A stretch of DNA of 64,000 nt. Source: Thermolongibacillus altinsuensis (GTDB taxonomy: Bacteria > Bacillota > Bacilli > Bacillales > Anoxybacillaceae). Made by a program: the position numbers and the translations under genes. A model generated the notes under the pieces. That model did no database searches, was not told where the DNA came from, and saw only the letters and a program-made list of their open reading frames with translations. Shown one piece after another: positions 43,905 through 54,614 of the stretch; the stretch's first letter is position 1, and each line of letters opens with the position of its first letter. The stretch spans positions 62,001 to 126,000 of the forward strand of contig NZ_SLUL01000002.1 in the NCBI RefSeq assembly GCF_004341205.1. The letters run 5' to 3'.

Positions 43905-46004
43905 ATGGTGAGCAGCTTATTATGGGCCAACTGGATTGCCTTTTTGCTTGTGACTGCCTACGCCGTCCACTTATTTATTTATTTAGTTCAAACGAGGATG
44001 GCTTATATTAAACTCGGTAAAAAAGTCGAGTTTGACGGAAAAGTAAAAGAACGTCTTCAGAAAATATGGGTAAACGTGTTTGGTCAGAAAAAATTATTGA
44101 AAGATAAAAAAAGCGGAATCATTCACGTCATGTTCTTTTATGGCTTTATTCTTGTGCAGTTTGGAGCGATTGACTTTATTATCAAAGGATTAGTGCCTGG
44201 CGCCCACTTGCCGTTGGGACCGCTTTATCCTGCATTTACATTTTTCCAAGAACTGGTCACACTCATGGTCTTAATCGCTGTTCTTTGGGCGTTTCACCGT
44301 CGTTATATCGAAAAGCTTGTTCGCTTAAAGCGCGATTTTAAAGCGGGATTGGTGCTTATTTTTATCGGTGGATTAATGCTTTCTGTTTTATTTGGCAATG
44401 GAATGAGCCGCATTTGGCATGGCGAAGGGGTTGCTTGGAGTGAACCTGTTGCTTCCGTCGTTGCGAGCTTATTCAGCTGGGTTGGCGAAACGGGAGCGGC
44501 TGTTTTGTTTTATGTTGCCTGGTGGGTGCACTTGCTTATTTTGTTAACGTTTTTAGTGTATGTCCCGCAATCGAAGCATGCGCACTTAATTGCGGGTCCG
44601 GTCAACGTCTTTTTTAGCCGTCTCACAAGTCCGGGAAAACTAGAGAAAATCAATTTTGAAGATGAAACACAAGAGTCGTTTGGCGTTGGAAAAATCGAGG
44701 ACTTTAAGCAGACCCAGCTCATTGATTTATACGCTTGTGTTGAATGTGGACGCTGCACAAACATGTGTCCGGCGACAGGAACAGGAAAACTGTTATCGCC
44801 GATGGATTTAATTTTAAAATTGCGCGACCATTTGACGGAGAAAGGCGCAGCTATTACATCGCGAGCACCGTGGGTCCCGACATTTGCTTTTGCGAATACG
44901 AAAGGAAATCAATTAGCATTGATGGCACAAGGTCAAGGTGTGCAAGAACAAGCGGCGACGATCGAGATGCCTAGCCTAATTGGCGATGTGATCACAGAAG
45001 AAGAGATTTGGGCATGTACGACGTGCCGCAACTGTGAAGACCAATGTCCAGTTATGAACGAGCATGTTGATAAAATCATTGATCTTCGTCGCTATCTTGT
45101 TTTAACGGAAGGAAAGATGAATCCTGATGCGCAGCGAGCGATGACGAACATTGAACGTCAAGGAAATCCATGGGGATTAAACCGTAAAGAAAAAGAAAAT
45201 TGGCGCGAGTTGCGCGAAGATGTGCATATCCCGACCGTGAAAGAAATGCAAAAAGCGGGAGAAGAGTTTGAATATTTATTCTGGGTTGGTTCAATGGGCT
45301 CGTTTGATAATCGCAGCCAAAAAATTGCGTTAGCCTTTGCACGACTTCTAAATGAAGCGGGAGTCAAGTTTGCGATTTTAGGAAATAAAGAGAAAAACTC
45401 AGGCGATACGCCGCGTCGTTTAGGAAATGAATTTTTATTCCAAGAATTAGCGGCTGCCAATATTGCTGAATTTGAAAAAGCGGGCGTGAAAAAAATCGTC
45501 ACCATCGATCCGCATGCATATAACACATTTAAAAACGAATATCCGGATTTTGGCTTTGAAGCGGAGGTATATCATCATACAGAGTTGTTAGCAAAGCTAA
45601 TCGAAGAAGGACGACTCGTTCCGAAATATGAAGTGAATGAAGTCATTACATTCCATGATTCCTGTTACTTAGGACGTTACAACGAAGTATATGATCCGCC
45701 GCGTCAAATTTTGAAAGCCATTCCAGGGGTGAAGTTAGTGGAAATGGAGCGCCATCGCGAAACAGGAATGTGCTGCGGAGCGGGCGGAGGGTTAATGTGG
45801 ATGGAAGAAACAACGAGCAATCGTATTAATGTTGCCCGTACAGAACAAGCGTTAGAAGTGAATCCAACGGTCATCAGTTCCGGCTGCCCATATTGCTTGA
45901 CAATGTTAACAGACGGAACGAAAGCAAAAGAAGTGGAAGACAAAGTAGCAACGTACGATGTAGCTGAATTGTTAGAAAAAGCGGTATTTGGTCCTGTTCA
46001 TTAA
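43905..46004 (+). CDS. fadF: Membrane iron-sulfur oxidoreductase FadF
   Basis: A 699-residue protein: about six N-terminal membrane helices (residues 1-230, NarI-like), two [4Fe-4S] ferredoxin motifs (CVECGRCTNMCP near 280 and CTTCRNCEDQCP near 370), and two C-terminal CCG domains (FHDSCYLGRYN and GMCCGAGGGLMW; SSGCPYCLTML). It likely passes electrons from acyl-CoA dehydrogenases via ETF to menaquinone. B. subtilis YwjF/FadF belongs to the FadR regulon, in agreement with the operator here. GGGGGAG upstream of ATG GTG. Confidence 0.93.
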   Translation: MVSSLLWANWIAFLLVTAYAVHLFIYLVQTRMAYIKLGKKVEFDGKVKERLQKIWVNVFGQKKLLKDKKSGIIHVMFFYGFILVQFGAIDFIIKGLVPGAHLPLGPLYPAFTFFQELVTLMVLIAVLWAFHRRYIEKLVRLKRDFKAGLVLIFIGGLMLSVLFGNGMSRIWHGEGVAWSEPVASVVASLFSWVGETGAAVLFYVAWWVHLLILLTFLVYVPQSKHAHLIAGPVNVFFSRLTSPGKLEKINFEDETQESFGVGKIEDFKQTQLIDLYACVECGRCTNMCPATGTGKLLSPMDLILKLRDHLTEKGAAITSRAPWVPTFAFANTKGNQLALMAQGQGVQEQAATIEMPSLIGDVITEEEIWACTTCRNCEDQCPVMNEHVDKIIDLRRYLVLTEGKMNPDAQRAMTNIERQGNPWGLNRKEKENWRELREDVHIPTVKEMQKAGEEFEYLFWVGSMGSFDNRSQKIALAFARLLNEAGVKFAILGNKEKNSGDTPRRLGNEFLFQELAAANIAEFEKAGVKKIVTIDPHAYNTFKNEYPDFGFEAEVYHHTELLAKLIEEGRLVPKYEVNEVITFHDSCYLGRYNEVYDPPRQILKAIPGVKLVEMERHRETGMCCGAGGGLMWMEETTSNRINVARTEQALEVNPTVISSGCPYCLTMLTDGTKAKEVEDKVATYDVAELLEKAVFGPVH

Positions 46005-46050
46005 AATTTTCTAAATAAAATAAATAGTTTTATTTTTTGGAAATATTCAG

Positions 46051-46056
46051 TATAAT
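46051..46056 (+). promoter_or_regulatory. -10 box before the thiolase operon
   Basis: Perfect TATAAT at 46051-46056 with only a weak A/T-rich -35. A transcript from here would contain the hairpin at 46075-46108 and both dyads at 46122 and 46147. Confidence 0.4.
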
Positions 46057-46074
46057 AGAATTGCCGACGAGGCG

Positions 46075-46108
46075 AAAGAAGGTGTACAACGTTGCGTGCG
46101 CCTTCTTT
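46075..46108. terminator. Hairpin after fadF
   Basis: AAAGAAGGTG pairs with CGCCTTCTTT (one G-T pair) around a 14-base loop. Lack of a T run makes it a weak terminator or a leader structure. Confidence 0.5.
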
Positions 46109-46121
46109 ATGAACAATTTAA

Positions 46122-46139
46122 TGAACGAGCGTTCGCTCG
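46122..46139. promoter_or_regulatory. Candidate TetR-family operator upstream of the thiolase operon
   Basis: TGAACGAGCGTTCGCTCG contains two overlapping dyads, GAACG-AG-CGTTC and CGAGCG-TT-CGCTCG. Its 18-bp register parallels the FadR box. The likely partner is the TetR regulator encoded in the same operon (50569). Confidence 0.5.
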
Positions 46140-46146
46140 ATATTGT

Positions 46147-46163
46147 TTTCAATGTTATTGAAA
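46147..46163. promoter_or_regulatory. 17-bp dyad TTTCAAT-GTT-ATTGAAA
   Basis: Perfect 7-bp arms around a 3-base centre, 39 bases before the thiolase start. A second, different regulator site is possible, or a small leader hairpin. Confidence 0.4.
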
Positions 46164-46201
46164 GGGCTTTCTTAACCTGATTAAAAACAAGGGGGATTCA
46201 A

Positions 46202-47383
46202 ATGGGGAAAACGGTCATTTTAAGTGGAGTGCGAACACCGTTTGGGAAGTTTGGCGGAAATTTAAGCGCTTTTAGCGCGGCTCAGCTGGGCGGCATCGCC
46301 ATCAAGGAGGCGTTGCAGCGCGCTTCTGTCAGTCCTGAAACGGTCGATGAAGTTGTTTTCGGAACAGTTTTGCAAGGTGGGCAAGGTCAACTTCCTTCAA
46401 GACAAGCCGCGAGAGAAGCTGGTATTCCTTGGGAAGTAAAAACGGAGACAATTAACAAAGTTTGTGCATCTGGAATGCGTGCCGTTACTCTTGCGGATCA
46501 AATGATTCGTGCAGGCGATGGAGAAGTGATGGTCGCTGGTGGAATGGAGTCCATGAGCAACGCGCCTTATTTGCTGCCAAAAGCTCGCTGGGGATTGCGC
46601 ATGGGCGATGGAACGGTGAAAGATTTAATGGTGTATGACGGTCTTACATGTAGTTTCACAGGTGTGCATATGGGGATTTACGGAAGCAATACGGCGAAAG
46701 AGTTGGGCATTACCCGTGAAGAACAAGATGCATGGGCATACCGAAGCCATCAGCTTGCGATTGCTGCTATTGAGTCTGGCAAGCTTTCAGAAGAAATTGT
46801 GCCGGTAAGCGTACCGCAACGGAAAGGGGACCCGATCACGGTTTCGGTAGATGAATCGCCAAGAAAGGATACATCGCTTGAAAGACTAGCCAAGTTAGCA
46901 CCTGTCTTTGATCCAACGGGAACGATTACGGCAGGAAATGCACCAGGAGTCAACGACGGAGCCGCTGCTCTCGTGTTGATGAGCGAAGAAAGGGCGCAAA
47001 GAGAAGGAAGAACGCCGCTTGCAACGATTTTAGCCCATACAGCGATTGCGGTGGAAGCGAAAGATTTCCCGAAAACACCGGGCATTGTTATTAATGAACT
47101 ATTGCGAAAAACAGGCAAAACGGTGGATGATATTGATTTATTTGAAATTAACGAAGCGTTTGCAGCTGTTGCGTTAGCGAGTATGAAAATTGCCGGAATT
47201 AGCGAAGAAAAAGTGAATGTGAACGGAGGAGCGATCGCACTTGGCCATCCGATCGGCGCAAGCGGAGCGCGCATCATCATTACATTGATTCATGAGCTCA
47301 AACGTCGCGGTGGCGGCATTGGTATTGCAGCGATTTGCAGCGGCGGCGGTCAAGGCGATGCGATTATGATTGAAGTTCATTAA
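46202..47383 (+). CDS. Acetyl-CoA C-acyltransferase (thiolase)
   Basis: A 393-residue thiolase with acyl-accepting Cys88 ([10 protein letters not shown]), [12 protein letters not shown] (His) and the second cysteine Cys379 in CSGGGQG. It cleaves acetoacetyl-CoA or 3-ketoacyl-CoA, or condenses acetyl-CoA; MmgA-like. GGGGGAT precedes the ATG. First gene of a run thiolase - hbd - two acyl-CoA dehydrogenases - tetR - icmF with spacings of 9 to 22 bases, presumably one operon. Confidence 0.93.
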   Translation: MGKTVILSGVRTPFGKFGGNLSAFSAAQLGGIAIKEALQRASVSPETVDEVVFGTVLQGGQGQLPSRQAAREAGIPWEVKTETINKVCASGMRAVTLADQMIRAGDGEVMVAGGMESMSNAPYLLPKARWGLRMGDGTVKDLMVYDGLTCSFTGVHMGIYGSNTAKELGITREEQDAWAYRSHQLAIAAIESGKLSEEIVPVSVPQRKGDPITVSVDESPRKDTSLERLAKLAPVFDPTGTITAGNAPGVNDGAAALVLMSEERAQREGRTPLATILAHTAIAVEAKDFPKTPGIVINELLRKTGKTVDDIDLFEINEAFAAVALASMKIAGISEEKVNVNGGAIALGHPIGASGARIIITLIHELKRRGGGIGIAAICSGGGQGDAIMIEVH

Positions 47384-47398
47384 TGGGGGATGGGAAAA

Positions 47399-48250
47399 AT
47401 GAGTATCAAAAAAGTCATGGTGGTTGGTGCTGGGCAAATGGGTTCAGGGATTGCCCAAGTGTGTGCAATGGCGGGATACGATGTTATTTTGAACGATTTA
47501 AAGCAAGAATATGTTGAACGTGGAATGGCGACGATTTCTAAAAATTTAGCGCGTCAAGTGGAAAAAGGAAGGATGACGGCGGAAGAAAAAGCGAAAATTT
47601 TAGATCGCATCACTTCTTCTGTCGATCTTCAAGATGGAAGCGACGTTGATTTAGTCATTGAAGCGGTCGTCGAAAATATGGAGGTCAAAGCAAAACTCTT
47701 CACGCAACTAGATGAAATCACTCCTCCGCATGCCATCTTAGCAACGAACACATCCTCCCTTCCAATCACAGAAATTGCCGCAGCTACGAAACGACCGGAA
47801 AAAGTGATCGGCATGCATTTTATGAACCCAGTTCCCGTGATGAAACTTGTTGAAATTATTCGCGGATTAGCGACAGCGGATGAAGTGTACGAAGCGATTG
47901 AACAAATGACCAAAACATTAGGAAAAGTTCCGGTAGAAGTGAACGATTTCCCTGGTTTTGTTTCCAATCGTGTGCTTATGCCGATGATTAACGAAGCGAT
48001 CTATTGCTTATATGAAGGAGTCGCAACGAAAGAAGCGATTGATGAAGTGATGAAGCTCGGGATGAATCACCCGATGGGGCCGTTAACATTAGCGGACTTT
48101 ATTGGTTTAGATACGTGCTTATACATTATGGAAGTGCTTCATGAAGGATTAGGCGACGATAAATATCGCCCTTGTCCGTTATTAAGAAAATATGTCAAAG
48201 CAGGCTGGCTCGGAAGAAAAACAGGACGAGGCTTCTATACGTACGAATAA
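47399..48250 (+). CDS. mmgB: 3-hydroxybutyryl-CoA dehydrogenase
   Basis: A 283-residue NAD-dependent enzyme with dinucleotide-binding [16 protein letters not shown] at the N-terminus and the catalytic [17 protein letters not shown] (His) near residue 139. ATG at 47399 with GGGGG 9 bases upstream is preferred to 47390. It provides the second oxidation of short-chain acyl-CoA. Confidence 0.93.
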   Translation: MSIKKVMVVGAGQMGSGIAQVCAMAGYDVILNDLKQEYVERGMATISKNLARQVEKGRMTAEEKAKILDRITSSVDLQDGSDVDLVIEAVVENMEVKAKLFTQLDEITPPHAILATNTSSLPITEIAAATKRPEKVIGMHFMNPVPVMKLVEIIRGLATADEVYEAIEQMTKTLGKVPVEVNDFPGFVSNRVLMPMINEAIYCLYEGVATKEAIDEVMKLGMNHPMGPLTLADFIGLDTCLYIMEVLHEGLGDDKYRPCPLLRKYVKAGWLGRKTGRGFYTYE

Positions 48251-48268
48251 GGCGAAGGCGGTGGCAGC

Positions 48269-49402
48269 ATGAATTTACATTTTACTGAAGAGCAAGAAAT
48301 GATGCGCAAAATGGTGAGAGAATTTGCGGAAAACGAAATCGCTCCATTTGTGGAACGAATGGAGCGGGGAGAATTTCCACGTCCGATCATCGAGAAAATG
48401 GCTGAACTCGGATTAATGGGCATCACCATTCCTGAACAATACGGTGGAGCGGGCATGGATTTTACTTCTTATATTATCGCGATTCACGAAATTTCAAAAG
48501 TAAGCGCGACGGTTGGTGTGATTTTATCGGTTCATACATCCGTTGGCACGAATCCGATTCTTTATTTCGGAACAGAAGAGCAAAAGAAAAAATATGTACC
48601 GAAGCTAGCGAGCGGTGAGTATTTAGGGGCCTTTTGTTTGACGGAACCCGGTGCGGGATCAGATGCAGCAAGCTTAAAAACGACGGCGATTCGCCGCGGC
48701 GATCATTACGTCTTAAACGGGTCAAAAGTGTTTATTACCAATGGGGGCGAAGCGGATACGTATATCGTTTTTGCCCGCACGAATCCGGAGGAAAAAGGAA
48801 GCAAAGGCATTTCGGCATTTATCGTCGAGAAAAACACGCCGGGTTTGATCATCGGAAAAGACGAGAAAAAAATGGGATTGCACGGTTCGCGAACGGTGCA
48901 ACTCTCGTTTGAAGAGATGAAAGTGCCAGCTGAAAATTTACTCGGAGAAGAAGGCCAAGGGTTTAAAATCGCGATGGCCAATCTCGATGTTGGCCGGATT
49001 GGGATTGCGGCGCAATCGCTCGGCATTGCCGAAGCGGCGCTTGAACACGCGATCGCTTATGCAAAAGAGCGCATTCAATTTGGAAAGCCGATTGCCGAGC
49101 AGCAAGGCATTGCTTTTAAACTAGCGGATATGGCAACTAATGTTGAAGCGGCGAAACTATTAGTCTATCACGCGGCTTCTTTACGCTCGCGAGGATTGCC
49201 ATGCAGCAAAGAAGCATCGATGGCAAAATTATTTGCATCGAAAACAGCGATGGATAACGCGATTGAAGCGATTCAAATTTTCGGTGGAAACGGTTACACA
49301 AAAGACTATCCGGTTGAGCGCTTTTTCCGTGATGCGAAAGTATGTGAAATTTACGAAGGAACGAGCGAAATTCAACGCCTTGTGATTAGTAAGCAGTTAT
49401 GA
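48269..49402 (+). CDS. mmgC: Short-chain acyl-CoA dehydrogenase, MmgC-like
   Basis: A 377-residue FAD enzyme. Signatures are [13 protein letters not shown] near residue 125, FITNGGEAD near 153, the flavin/substrate region [12 protein letters not shown], and catalytic Glu in [11 protein letters not shown] near residue 365. It oxidises short acyl-CoA such as butyryl- or isobutyryl-CoA; specificity is not determinable by eye. It overlaps the next gene's leader by four bases. Confidence 0.93.
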   Translation: MNLHFTEEQEMMRKMVREFAENEIAPFVERMERGEFPRPIIEKMAELGLMGITIPEQYGGAGMDFTSYIIAIHEISKVSATVGVILSVHTSVGTNPILYFGTEEQKKKYVPKLASGEYLGAFCLTEPGAGSDAASLKTTAIRRGDHYVLNGSKVFITNGGEADTYIVFARTNPEEKGSKGISAFIVEKNTPGLIIGKDEKKMGLHGSRTVQLSFEEMKVPAENLLGEEGQGFKIAMANLDVGRIGIAAQSLGIAEAALEHAIAYAKERIQFGKPIAEQQGIAFKLADMATNVEAAKLLVYHAASLRSRGLPCSKEASMAKLFASKTAMDNAIEAIQIFGGNGYTKDYPVERFFRDAKVCEIYEGTSEIQRLVISKQL

Positions 49403-49416
49403 AGGGGGATGGGGAA

Positions 49417-50556
49417 ATGAATTTTCAATTAACGGAAGAGCATGAAATGATTCGAAAAATGGTGCGCGATTTTGCGAAAAATGAGGTGGCACCGACTGCA
49501 GCGGAGCGGGATGAAGAAGAGCGGTTTGACCGCGAAATTTTCAACAAAATGGCCGAACTCGGTTTGACAGGAATTCCGTGGCCTGAGGAATATGGCGGAA
49601 TCGGCAGCGATTATTTAGCCTATGTGATCGCGGTGGAAGAATTATCAAAAGTGTGCGCGTCGACAGGGGTTACGTTATCGGCACATATTTCGTTGGCAAG
49701 CTGGCCGATTTATAAATTCGGTACCGAAGAGCAAAAGCAAAAGTATTTACGTGCGTTAGCCACCGGAGAAAAGCTTGGCGCTTATGGACTTTCAGAGCCG
49801 GGAGCAGGTTCTGACGTGTCATCAATGAAAACGCGGGCTGTTTTAGATGGAGATCATTATGTTTTGAACGGCTCAAAAGTATGGATTACAAACGGCGGTG
49901 AAGCGGAAATTTATATTGTTTTTGCCGTGACGGATCCTGAGAAAAGACATAAGGGAATTAGCGCCTTTATCGTCGAAAAAGGAACGCCGGGTTTTTCGAT
50001 CGGCAAAAAAGAAAAGAAGCTTGGCATTCGTTCATCGCCAACGACTGAATTGATCTTTGAAGATTGTCGCATTCCGAAAGAAAATCTCCTCGGACAAGAA
50101 GGAGAAGGATTTAAAATTGCGATGATGACGTTAGATGGCGGACGAAACGGCATTGCCGCCCAAGCGGTCGGCATCGCCCAAGGCGCTCTCGATGCGGCGA
50201 TTGAATATGCGAAAGGCCGCGTTCAGTTTGGAAAGCCAATTGCCGAGCAGCAAGGCATCGCTTTTAAATTAGCGGATATGGCAACGAACATCGAAGCGGC
50301 ACGTCTTTTAACATATCAAGCGGCATGGCTTGAGTCAAACGGTCTTCCGTACGGAAAAGAATCGGCGATGGCCAAATTATTTGCAGGAGATACCGCGATG
50401 AAAGTAACCGTTGAAGCGGTGCAAATTTTCGGCGGATACGGATATACAAAAGACTATCCTGTTGAACGTTTTATGCGCGATGCAAAAATTACGCAAATCT
50501 ATGAAGGAACGCAAGAAATTCAGCGTCTCGTTATTTCAAGAATGCTCACAAAATAA
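49417..50556 (+). CDS. acdA: Acyl-CoA dehydrogenase AcdA
   Basis: A 379-residue paralogue of the preceding protein, with [22 protein letters not shown] and catalytic Glu in [11 protein letters not shown]. As I recall, it is closer to B. subtilis AcdA ([14 protein letters not shown]; [19 protein letters not shown]), which neighbours fadF and rpoE there. The start at 49417 has a GGGGATGGGG run upstream. It hands electrons to ETF and probably FadF. Confidence 0.93.
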   Translation: MNFQLTEEHEMIRKMVRDFAKNEVAPTAAERDEEERFDREIFNKMAELGLTGIPWPEEYGGIGSDYLAYVIAVEELSKVCASTGVTLSAHISLASWPIYKFGTEEQKQKYLRALATGEKLGAYGLSEPGAGSDVSSMKTRAVLDGDHYVLNGSKVWITNGGEAEIYIVFAVTDPEKRHKGISAFIVEKGTPGFSIGKKEKKLGIRSSPTTELIFEDCRIPKENLLGQEGEGFKIAMMTLDGGRNGIAAQAVGIAQGALDAAIEYAKGRVQFGKPIAEQQGIAFKLADMATNIEAARLLTYQAAWLESNGLPYGKESAMAKLFAGDTAMKVTVEAVQIFGGYGYTKDYPVERFMRDAKITQIYEGTQEIQRLVISRMLTK

Positions 50557-50568
50557 GGTGGGGATGTG

Positions 50569-51195
50569 ATGAAAAAGCGCGAAGTTCCAGCCTCAGTGAA
50601 AGATGAGCGCCTCGTGAAAAAGAGGCGCAATCAAATGATTAAAGGGGCGATTACTCTTTTTAAACAAAAAGGATTTCATCAAACAACGACGCGAGAAATT
50701 GCGCGCGCCTCTGGATTTAGCATCGGCACGTTGTACGAATATATCCGTAAAAAGGAAGACGTTCTTTATTTAGTTTGTGATCGCATTTATGATGAAGTGC
50801 GCGACCGAATGGAACAAGCGATTGATACGAGACAAGGCGATCTCAATAGTTTAAAATTGGCGATTGCCTATTATTTTAAAGTCGTCGATGAATTGCAAGA
50901 TGAAGTGTTAGTGATGTATCAAGAAGCAAAATCGCTTGGAAAAGATTCATTGCCATATGTATTAAATAAAGAATTGCAAATGGTGGCGATGTTTGAAAAT
51001 ATTTTAAAACGCTGTGTCGGCAATGGGGTTTTTCATTTAAACGAACGAGAAATTCAGTTGTTTGCGCATAACATTTTCGTTCTCGGTCAAATGTGGGGGT
51101 TTCGCCGTTGGGCGTTGAAAAAATTGTATACATTAGAAGAATATATTGAAATTCAAACCAAATTGTTGTTAGAGGGAATTATGAAACGCACGTGA
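50569..51195 (+). CDS. TetR-family regulator of the acyl-CoA operon
   Basis: A 208-residue protein with a TetR helix-turn-helix ([23 protein letters not shown], about residues 38-60) and an acyl-CoA-like ligand domain. It resembles FadR/YsiA-group regulators. Placed between acdA and icmF, it likely controls its own operon through the dyad at 46122. ATG at 50569 with AAGGTGGGG upstream. Confidence 0.85.
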   Translation: MKKREVPASVKDERLVKKRRNQMIKGAITLFKQKGFHQTTTREIARASGFSIGTLYEYIRKKEDVLYLVCDRIYDEVRDRMEQAIDTRQGDLNSLKLAIAYYFKVVDELQDEVLVMYQEAKSLGKDSLPYVLNKELQMVAMFENILKRCVGNGVFHLNEREIQLFAHNIFVLGQMWGFRRWALKKLYTLEEYIEIQTKLLLEGIMKRT

Positions 51196-51217
51196 CACAA
51201 AGGGGGAGAGGGAGAGC

Positions 51218-54200
51218 ATGGCGCATATTTATCGTCCGAAACACCATGTTCGCTTTGTGACAGCATCTAGTTTGTTTGATGGGCATGATGCTGCGATTAA
51301 CATTATGCGACGTATTTTACAAGCAAGCGGTGCAGAGGTGATTCATTTAGGACATAACCGTTCTGTTGAAGAAATTGTTAACGCCGCCATTCAAGAAGAT
51401 GTGCAGGGGATTGCTGTTTCTTCTTATCAAGGCGGGCATATGGAGTTTTTTAAATATATGTACGATCTTCTAAAAGAGCGTGGCGCTTCCCATATCCGCA
51501 TTTATGGCGGAGGAGGCGGCGTCATTATTCCTAGGGAAATAAAAGAGCTTCATGCGTACGGTATTTCCCGGATATTTTCACCTGAAGATGGCCGTCGACT
51601 TGGGTTGCAAGGAATGATTAACATCATGATGGAAGAGTGTGATTTTCCAACCGTTCGTGAAATAACGGATGAGCTTGAAAGGTTGCAAACGGGAGATGTG
51701 CAAGCGATCGCTCGCCTCATTACCGTTTGTGAAAATCGCGTTCATGCTTCTGAGGAAGTGGCAGCGTCCGCTGAATCTGTATTGCAAAAAGTAAAGGCAA
51801 TGGCAAAAAATGTTCCTGTCGTTGGCATTACAGGAACGGGGGGAGCAGGGAAAAGTTCCCTTACAGATGAATTGATTCGCCGCTTTTTAAACGAAATTCC
51901 AGAAAAGAAAGTAGCGGTGTTGTCTGTCGATCCGACGAAGCAAAAAACGGGCGGAGCGTTATTAGGCGACCGCATTCGCATGAATTCGATTTCTTCTCCG
52001 CGCGTCTATATGCGAAGCTTAGCAACGCGGAGCTCTCGTTCCGAATTGTCATTAGCCATTAAAGATGCGATTGAAGTTGTGAAAGCGGCTGGGTTCGATT
52101 TAATCATCGTTGAAACGAGCGGAATCGGCCAAGGGGATGCGGCGATTAAGGATATTTGTGACATTGCGATGTACGTGATGACGAGCGAGTTTGGCGCCCC
52201 GTCGCAGCTTGAAAAAATTGATATGATTGACTACGCTGATTTAATTGTTATCAATAAATTCGAACGGCATGGGTCGGAAGATGCGAAGCGGCAAGTGCAA
52301 AAACAATATCAGCGCAGCCATCAACTGTTCGATAAAGATTTATCAGAAATGCCGGTGTATGGTACGATCGCAAGCCAGTTTAACGATCCAGGCACAAACA
52401 CGCTTTTCGTTGCTTTAATTGAACTGATTAATGAACGAATGGGAACGAATTGGACGACAACTTTGCAAAAAGTTGACCATGTCGAAAAGCAAAATATCAT
52501 TATTCCGAATGAAAGCCGCCATTATTTGCGCGAAATTGCTGAAACCGTACGCAACTATCATAAGCGGGTGGATGAACAAGCGAGCATAGCTCGCCGTCTG
52601 TTCCAATTAGAAGGAGCGATTGAGGCGGTCAAAGAGCGGGAGCGAAATGAAGAAGTCGTTGCTTCGCTTGAGATGCTGAAACAAGAGTATGAACGGAAGC
52701 TAACCGATGAATCAAAACGAATTTTAACTTCATGGGAAGACGTGAAAGCGAAATACGCTGCGAAACAATTTGTGACAAAAGTGCGCGACAAAGAAATCGT
52801 CACCGAGTTAACAACCAAAAGTTTATCAGGACTAGATATTCCAAAAGTTTCGTTGCCGAAGTTTAAAGATTACGGTGAAATTTTGCGTTGGGTGTATAAA
52901 GAAAACGTCCCTGGTTCGTTTCCATTTACCGCAGGTGTGTTCCCGTTTAAGCGCCAAGGAGAAGATCCGAAGCGGCAATTTGCAGGAGAAGGAACGCCTG
53001 AGCGGACGAATCGCCGTTTCCATTACTTATGTAAAGATGACCCTGCGAAACGGTTAAGCACGGCGTTTGATTCGGTGACATTGTACGGGGAAGATCCGAA
53101 CGAGCGCCCGGATATTTTCGGGAAAATTGGCGAAAGCGGCGTCAGCGTTTGTACGCTTGATGACATGAAAAAGCTATATAAAGGGTTTGATTTATGTCAC
53201 CCGCTCACATCCGTTTCGATGACGATTAACGGTCCAGCGCCGATCATTTTAGCTATGTTTATGAATACGGCGATCGATCAACAAGTGGAAAAGAAAGAGG
53301 CGGAACTCGGAAGACCGCTCACGGAAGAGGAATATGAAGAGGTAAAAGCGTGGACATTGCAGACGGTGCGCGGTACGGTTCAAGCGGATATTTTAAAAGA
53401 GGACCAAGGGCAAAATACGTGCATTTTCTCAACGGAATTTGCGCTCAAAATGATGGGCGATATTCAAGAATACTTTATCCAAAACAAAGTGCGTAACTAC
53501 TATTCTGTATCCATTTCTGGCTATCACATCGCCGAAGCAGGGGCGAATCCGATTACGCAATTGGCCTTTACATTGGCGAACGGATTTACGTATGTCGAAT
53601 ACTATTTAAGCCGCGGTATGCATATCGATGATTTCGCACCGAACCTTTCGTACTTCTTTAGCAACGGCCTTGATCCTGAATATACGGTTCTTGGTCGTGT
53701 CGCTCGTCGCATTTGGGCAATTGCCATGCGTGAAAAATATGGTGCAAACGAACGCAGCCAAAAGTTAAAATATCATGTTCAAACGTCAGGGCGCTCGCTT
53801 CACGCGCAGGAGATTGATTTTAATGATATTCGTACGACGCTTCAAGCGTTAATGGCGCTTCATGATAACTGCAACTCGCTGCATACAAATGCCTACGATG
53901 AAGCGATCACCACTCCGACTGAAGAATCGGTACGTCGCGCGATGGCGATTCAGTTGATTATTACAAAAGAACATGGGCTTACGAAAAACGAAAATCCTCT
54001 TCAAGGCTCTTTTATTATTGAAGAGCTTACGGATTTAGTAGAAGAAGCGGTATTGAAAGAATTTGAACGATTAGATGAGCGCGGCGGCGTGCTCGGCGCG
54101 ATGGAGATGCAATATCAACGAGGCAAAATTCAAGATGAATCTATGTACTATGAAATGAAAAAACATAGCGGTGAGCTTCCGATTATCGGTGTGAATACGT

Positions 54201-54475
54201 ATGTAAATCCGAATTCGGCGCTGGAAGAAGAGATAGACAGCATCCAACTTGCGCGTGCATCCTATGAAGAAAAGCAGCTGCAATTGACTAATTTACGCAA
54301 GTTTCAAGAACAACATAAAGATGAAGCGGAGGCAGCTTTGGCACGTTTGAAACAAGTCGCGGTCAGCGGCGGTAATATTTTTGCAGAATTGATGGAAACC
54401 GTTAAAGTTGCTAGCCTTGGGCAAATTACACGCGCGTTGTATGAAGTAGGAGGACAATATCGCCGCAATATGTAG
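51218..54475 (+). CDS. icmF: Fused isobutyryl-CoA mutase IcmF
   Basis: A 1085-residue fusion. Residues about 10-150 are the B12-binding domain (FDGHDAAIN, with the cobalt-ligand His in place of the DxHxxG form). Residues about 200-420 are the G-protein chaperone (P-loop GTGGAGKSS near 206, [20 protein letters not shown]). The C-terminal half is the acyl-CoA-binding mutase barrel (YREN-type [21 protein letters not shown]-like). It interconverts isobutyryl- and butyryl-CoA using adenosylcobalamin; Geobacillus IcmF also isomerises pivalyl-CoA. Linkage to butyryl-CoA oxidation genes fits valine or branched fatty acid use. Confidence 0.95.
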   Translation: MAHIYRPKHHVRFVTASSLFDGHDAAINIMRRILQASGAEVIHLGHNRSVEEIVNAAIQEDVQGIAVSSYQGGHMEFFKYMYDLLKERGASHIRIYGGGGGVIIPREIKELHAYGISRIFSPEDGRRLGLQGMINIMMEECDFPTVREITDELERLQTGDVQAIARLITVCENRVHASEEVAASAESVLQKVKAMAKNVPVVGITGTGGAGKSSLTDELIRRFLNEIPEKKVAVLSVDPTKQKTGGALLGDRIRMNSISSPRVYMRSLATRSSRSELSLAIKDAIEVVKAAGFDLIIVETSGIGQGDAAIKDICDIAMYVMTSEFGAPSQLEKIDMIDYADLIVINKFERHGSEDAKRQVQKQYQRSHQLFDKDLSEMPVYGTIASQFNDPGTNTLFVALIELINERMGTNWTTTLQKVDHVEKQNIIIPNESRHYLREIAETVRNYHKRVDEQASIARRLFQLEGAIEAVKERERNEEVVASLEMLKQEYERKLTDESKRILTSWEDVKAKYAAKQFVTKVRDKEIVTELTTKSLSGLDIPKVSLPKFKDYGEILRWVYKENVPGSFPFTAGVFPFKRQGEDPKRQFAGEGTPERTNRRFHYLCKDDPAKRLSTAFDSVTLYGEDPNERPDIFGKIGESGVSVCTLDDMKKLYKGFDLCHPLTSVSMTINGPAPIILAMFMNTAIDQQVEKKEAELGRPLTEEEYEEVKAWTLQTVRGTVQADILKEDQGQNTCIFSTEFALKMMGDIQEYFIQNKVRNYYSVSISGYHIAEAGANPITQLAFTLANGFTYVEYYLSRGMHIDDFAPNLSYFFSNGLDPEYTVLGRVARRIWAIAMREKYGANERSQKLKYHVQTSGRSLHAQEIDFNDIRTTLQALMALHDNCNSLHTNAYDEAITTPTEESVRRAMAIQLIITKEHGLTKNENPLQGSFIIEELTDLVEEAVLKEFERLDERGGVLGAMEMQYQRGKIQDESMYYEMKKHSGELPIIGVNTYVNPNSALEEEIDSIQLARASYEEKQLQLTNLRKFQEQHKDEAEAALARLKQVAVSGGNIFAELMETVKVASLGQITRALYEVGGQYRRNM

Positions 54476-54504
54476 TCGAGAGAATTCTCTCGACATTTTT
54501 TTTC
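54475..54504 (+). terminator. Terminator after icmF
   Basis: GTCGAGAGAATTCTCTCGAC is a perfect 20-bp palindrome, followed by A and a T8 run. Confidence 0.92.
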
Positions 54505-54614
54505 GAAATGAAAAAGAATGGCTCTAGCATAAAGTCAAGGAAATTGTTTATAATGAATGGTATGGATTTGGGTTGTTTTCATATGTGTATTTATGTAGAA
54601 AGGGAGTGCGGAAA

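Noticed and set aside
46750-47280. 176-codon open frame on the minus strand inside the thiolase gene
   Set aside because: Mirrors codon bias of a well-supported thiolase gene; the product has no recognisable features.
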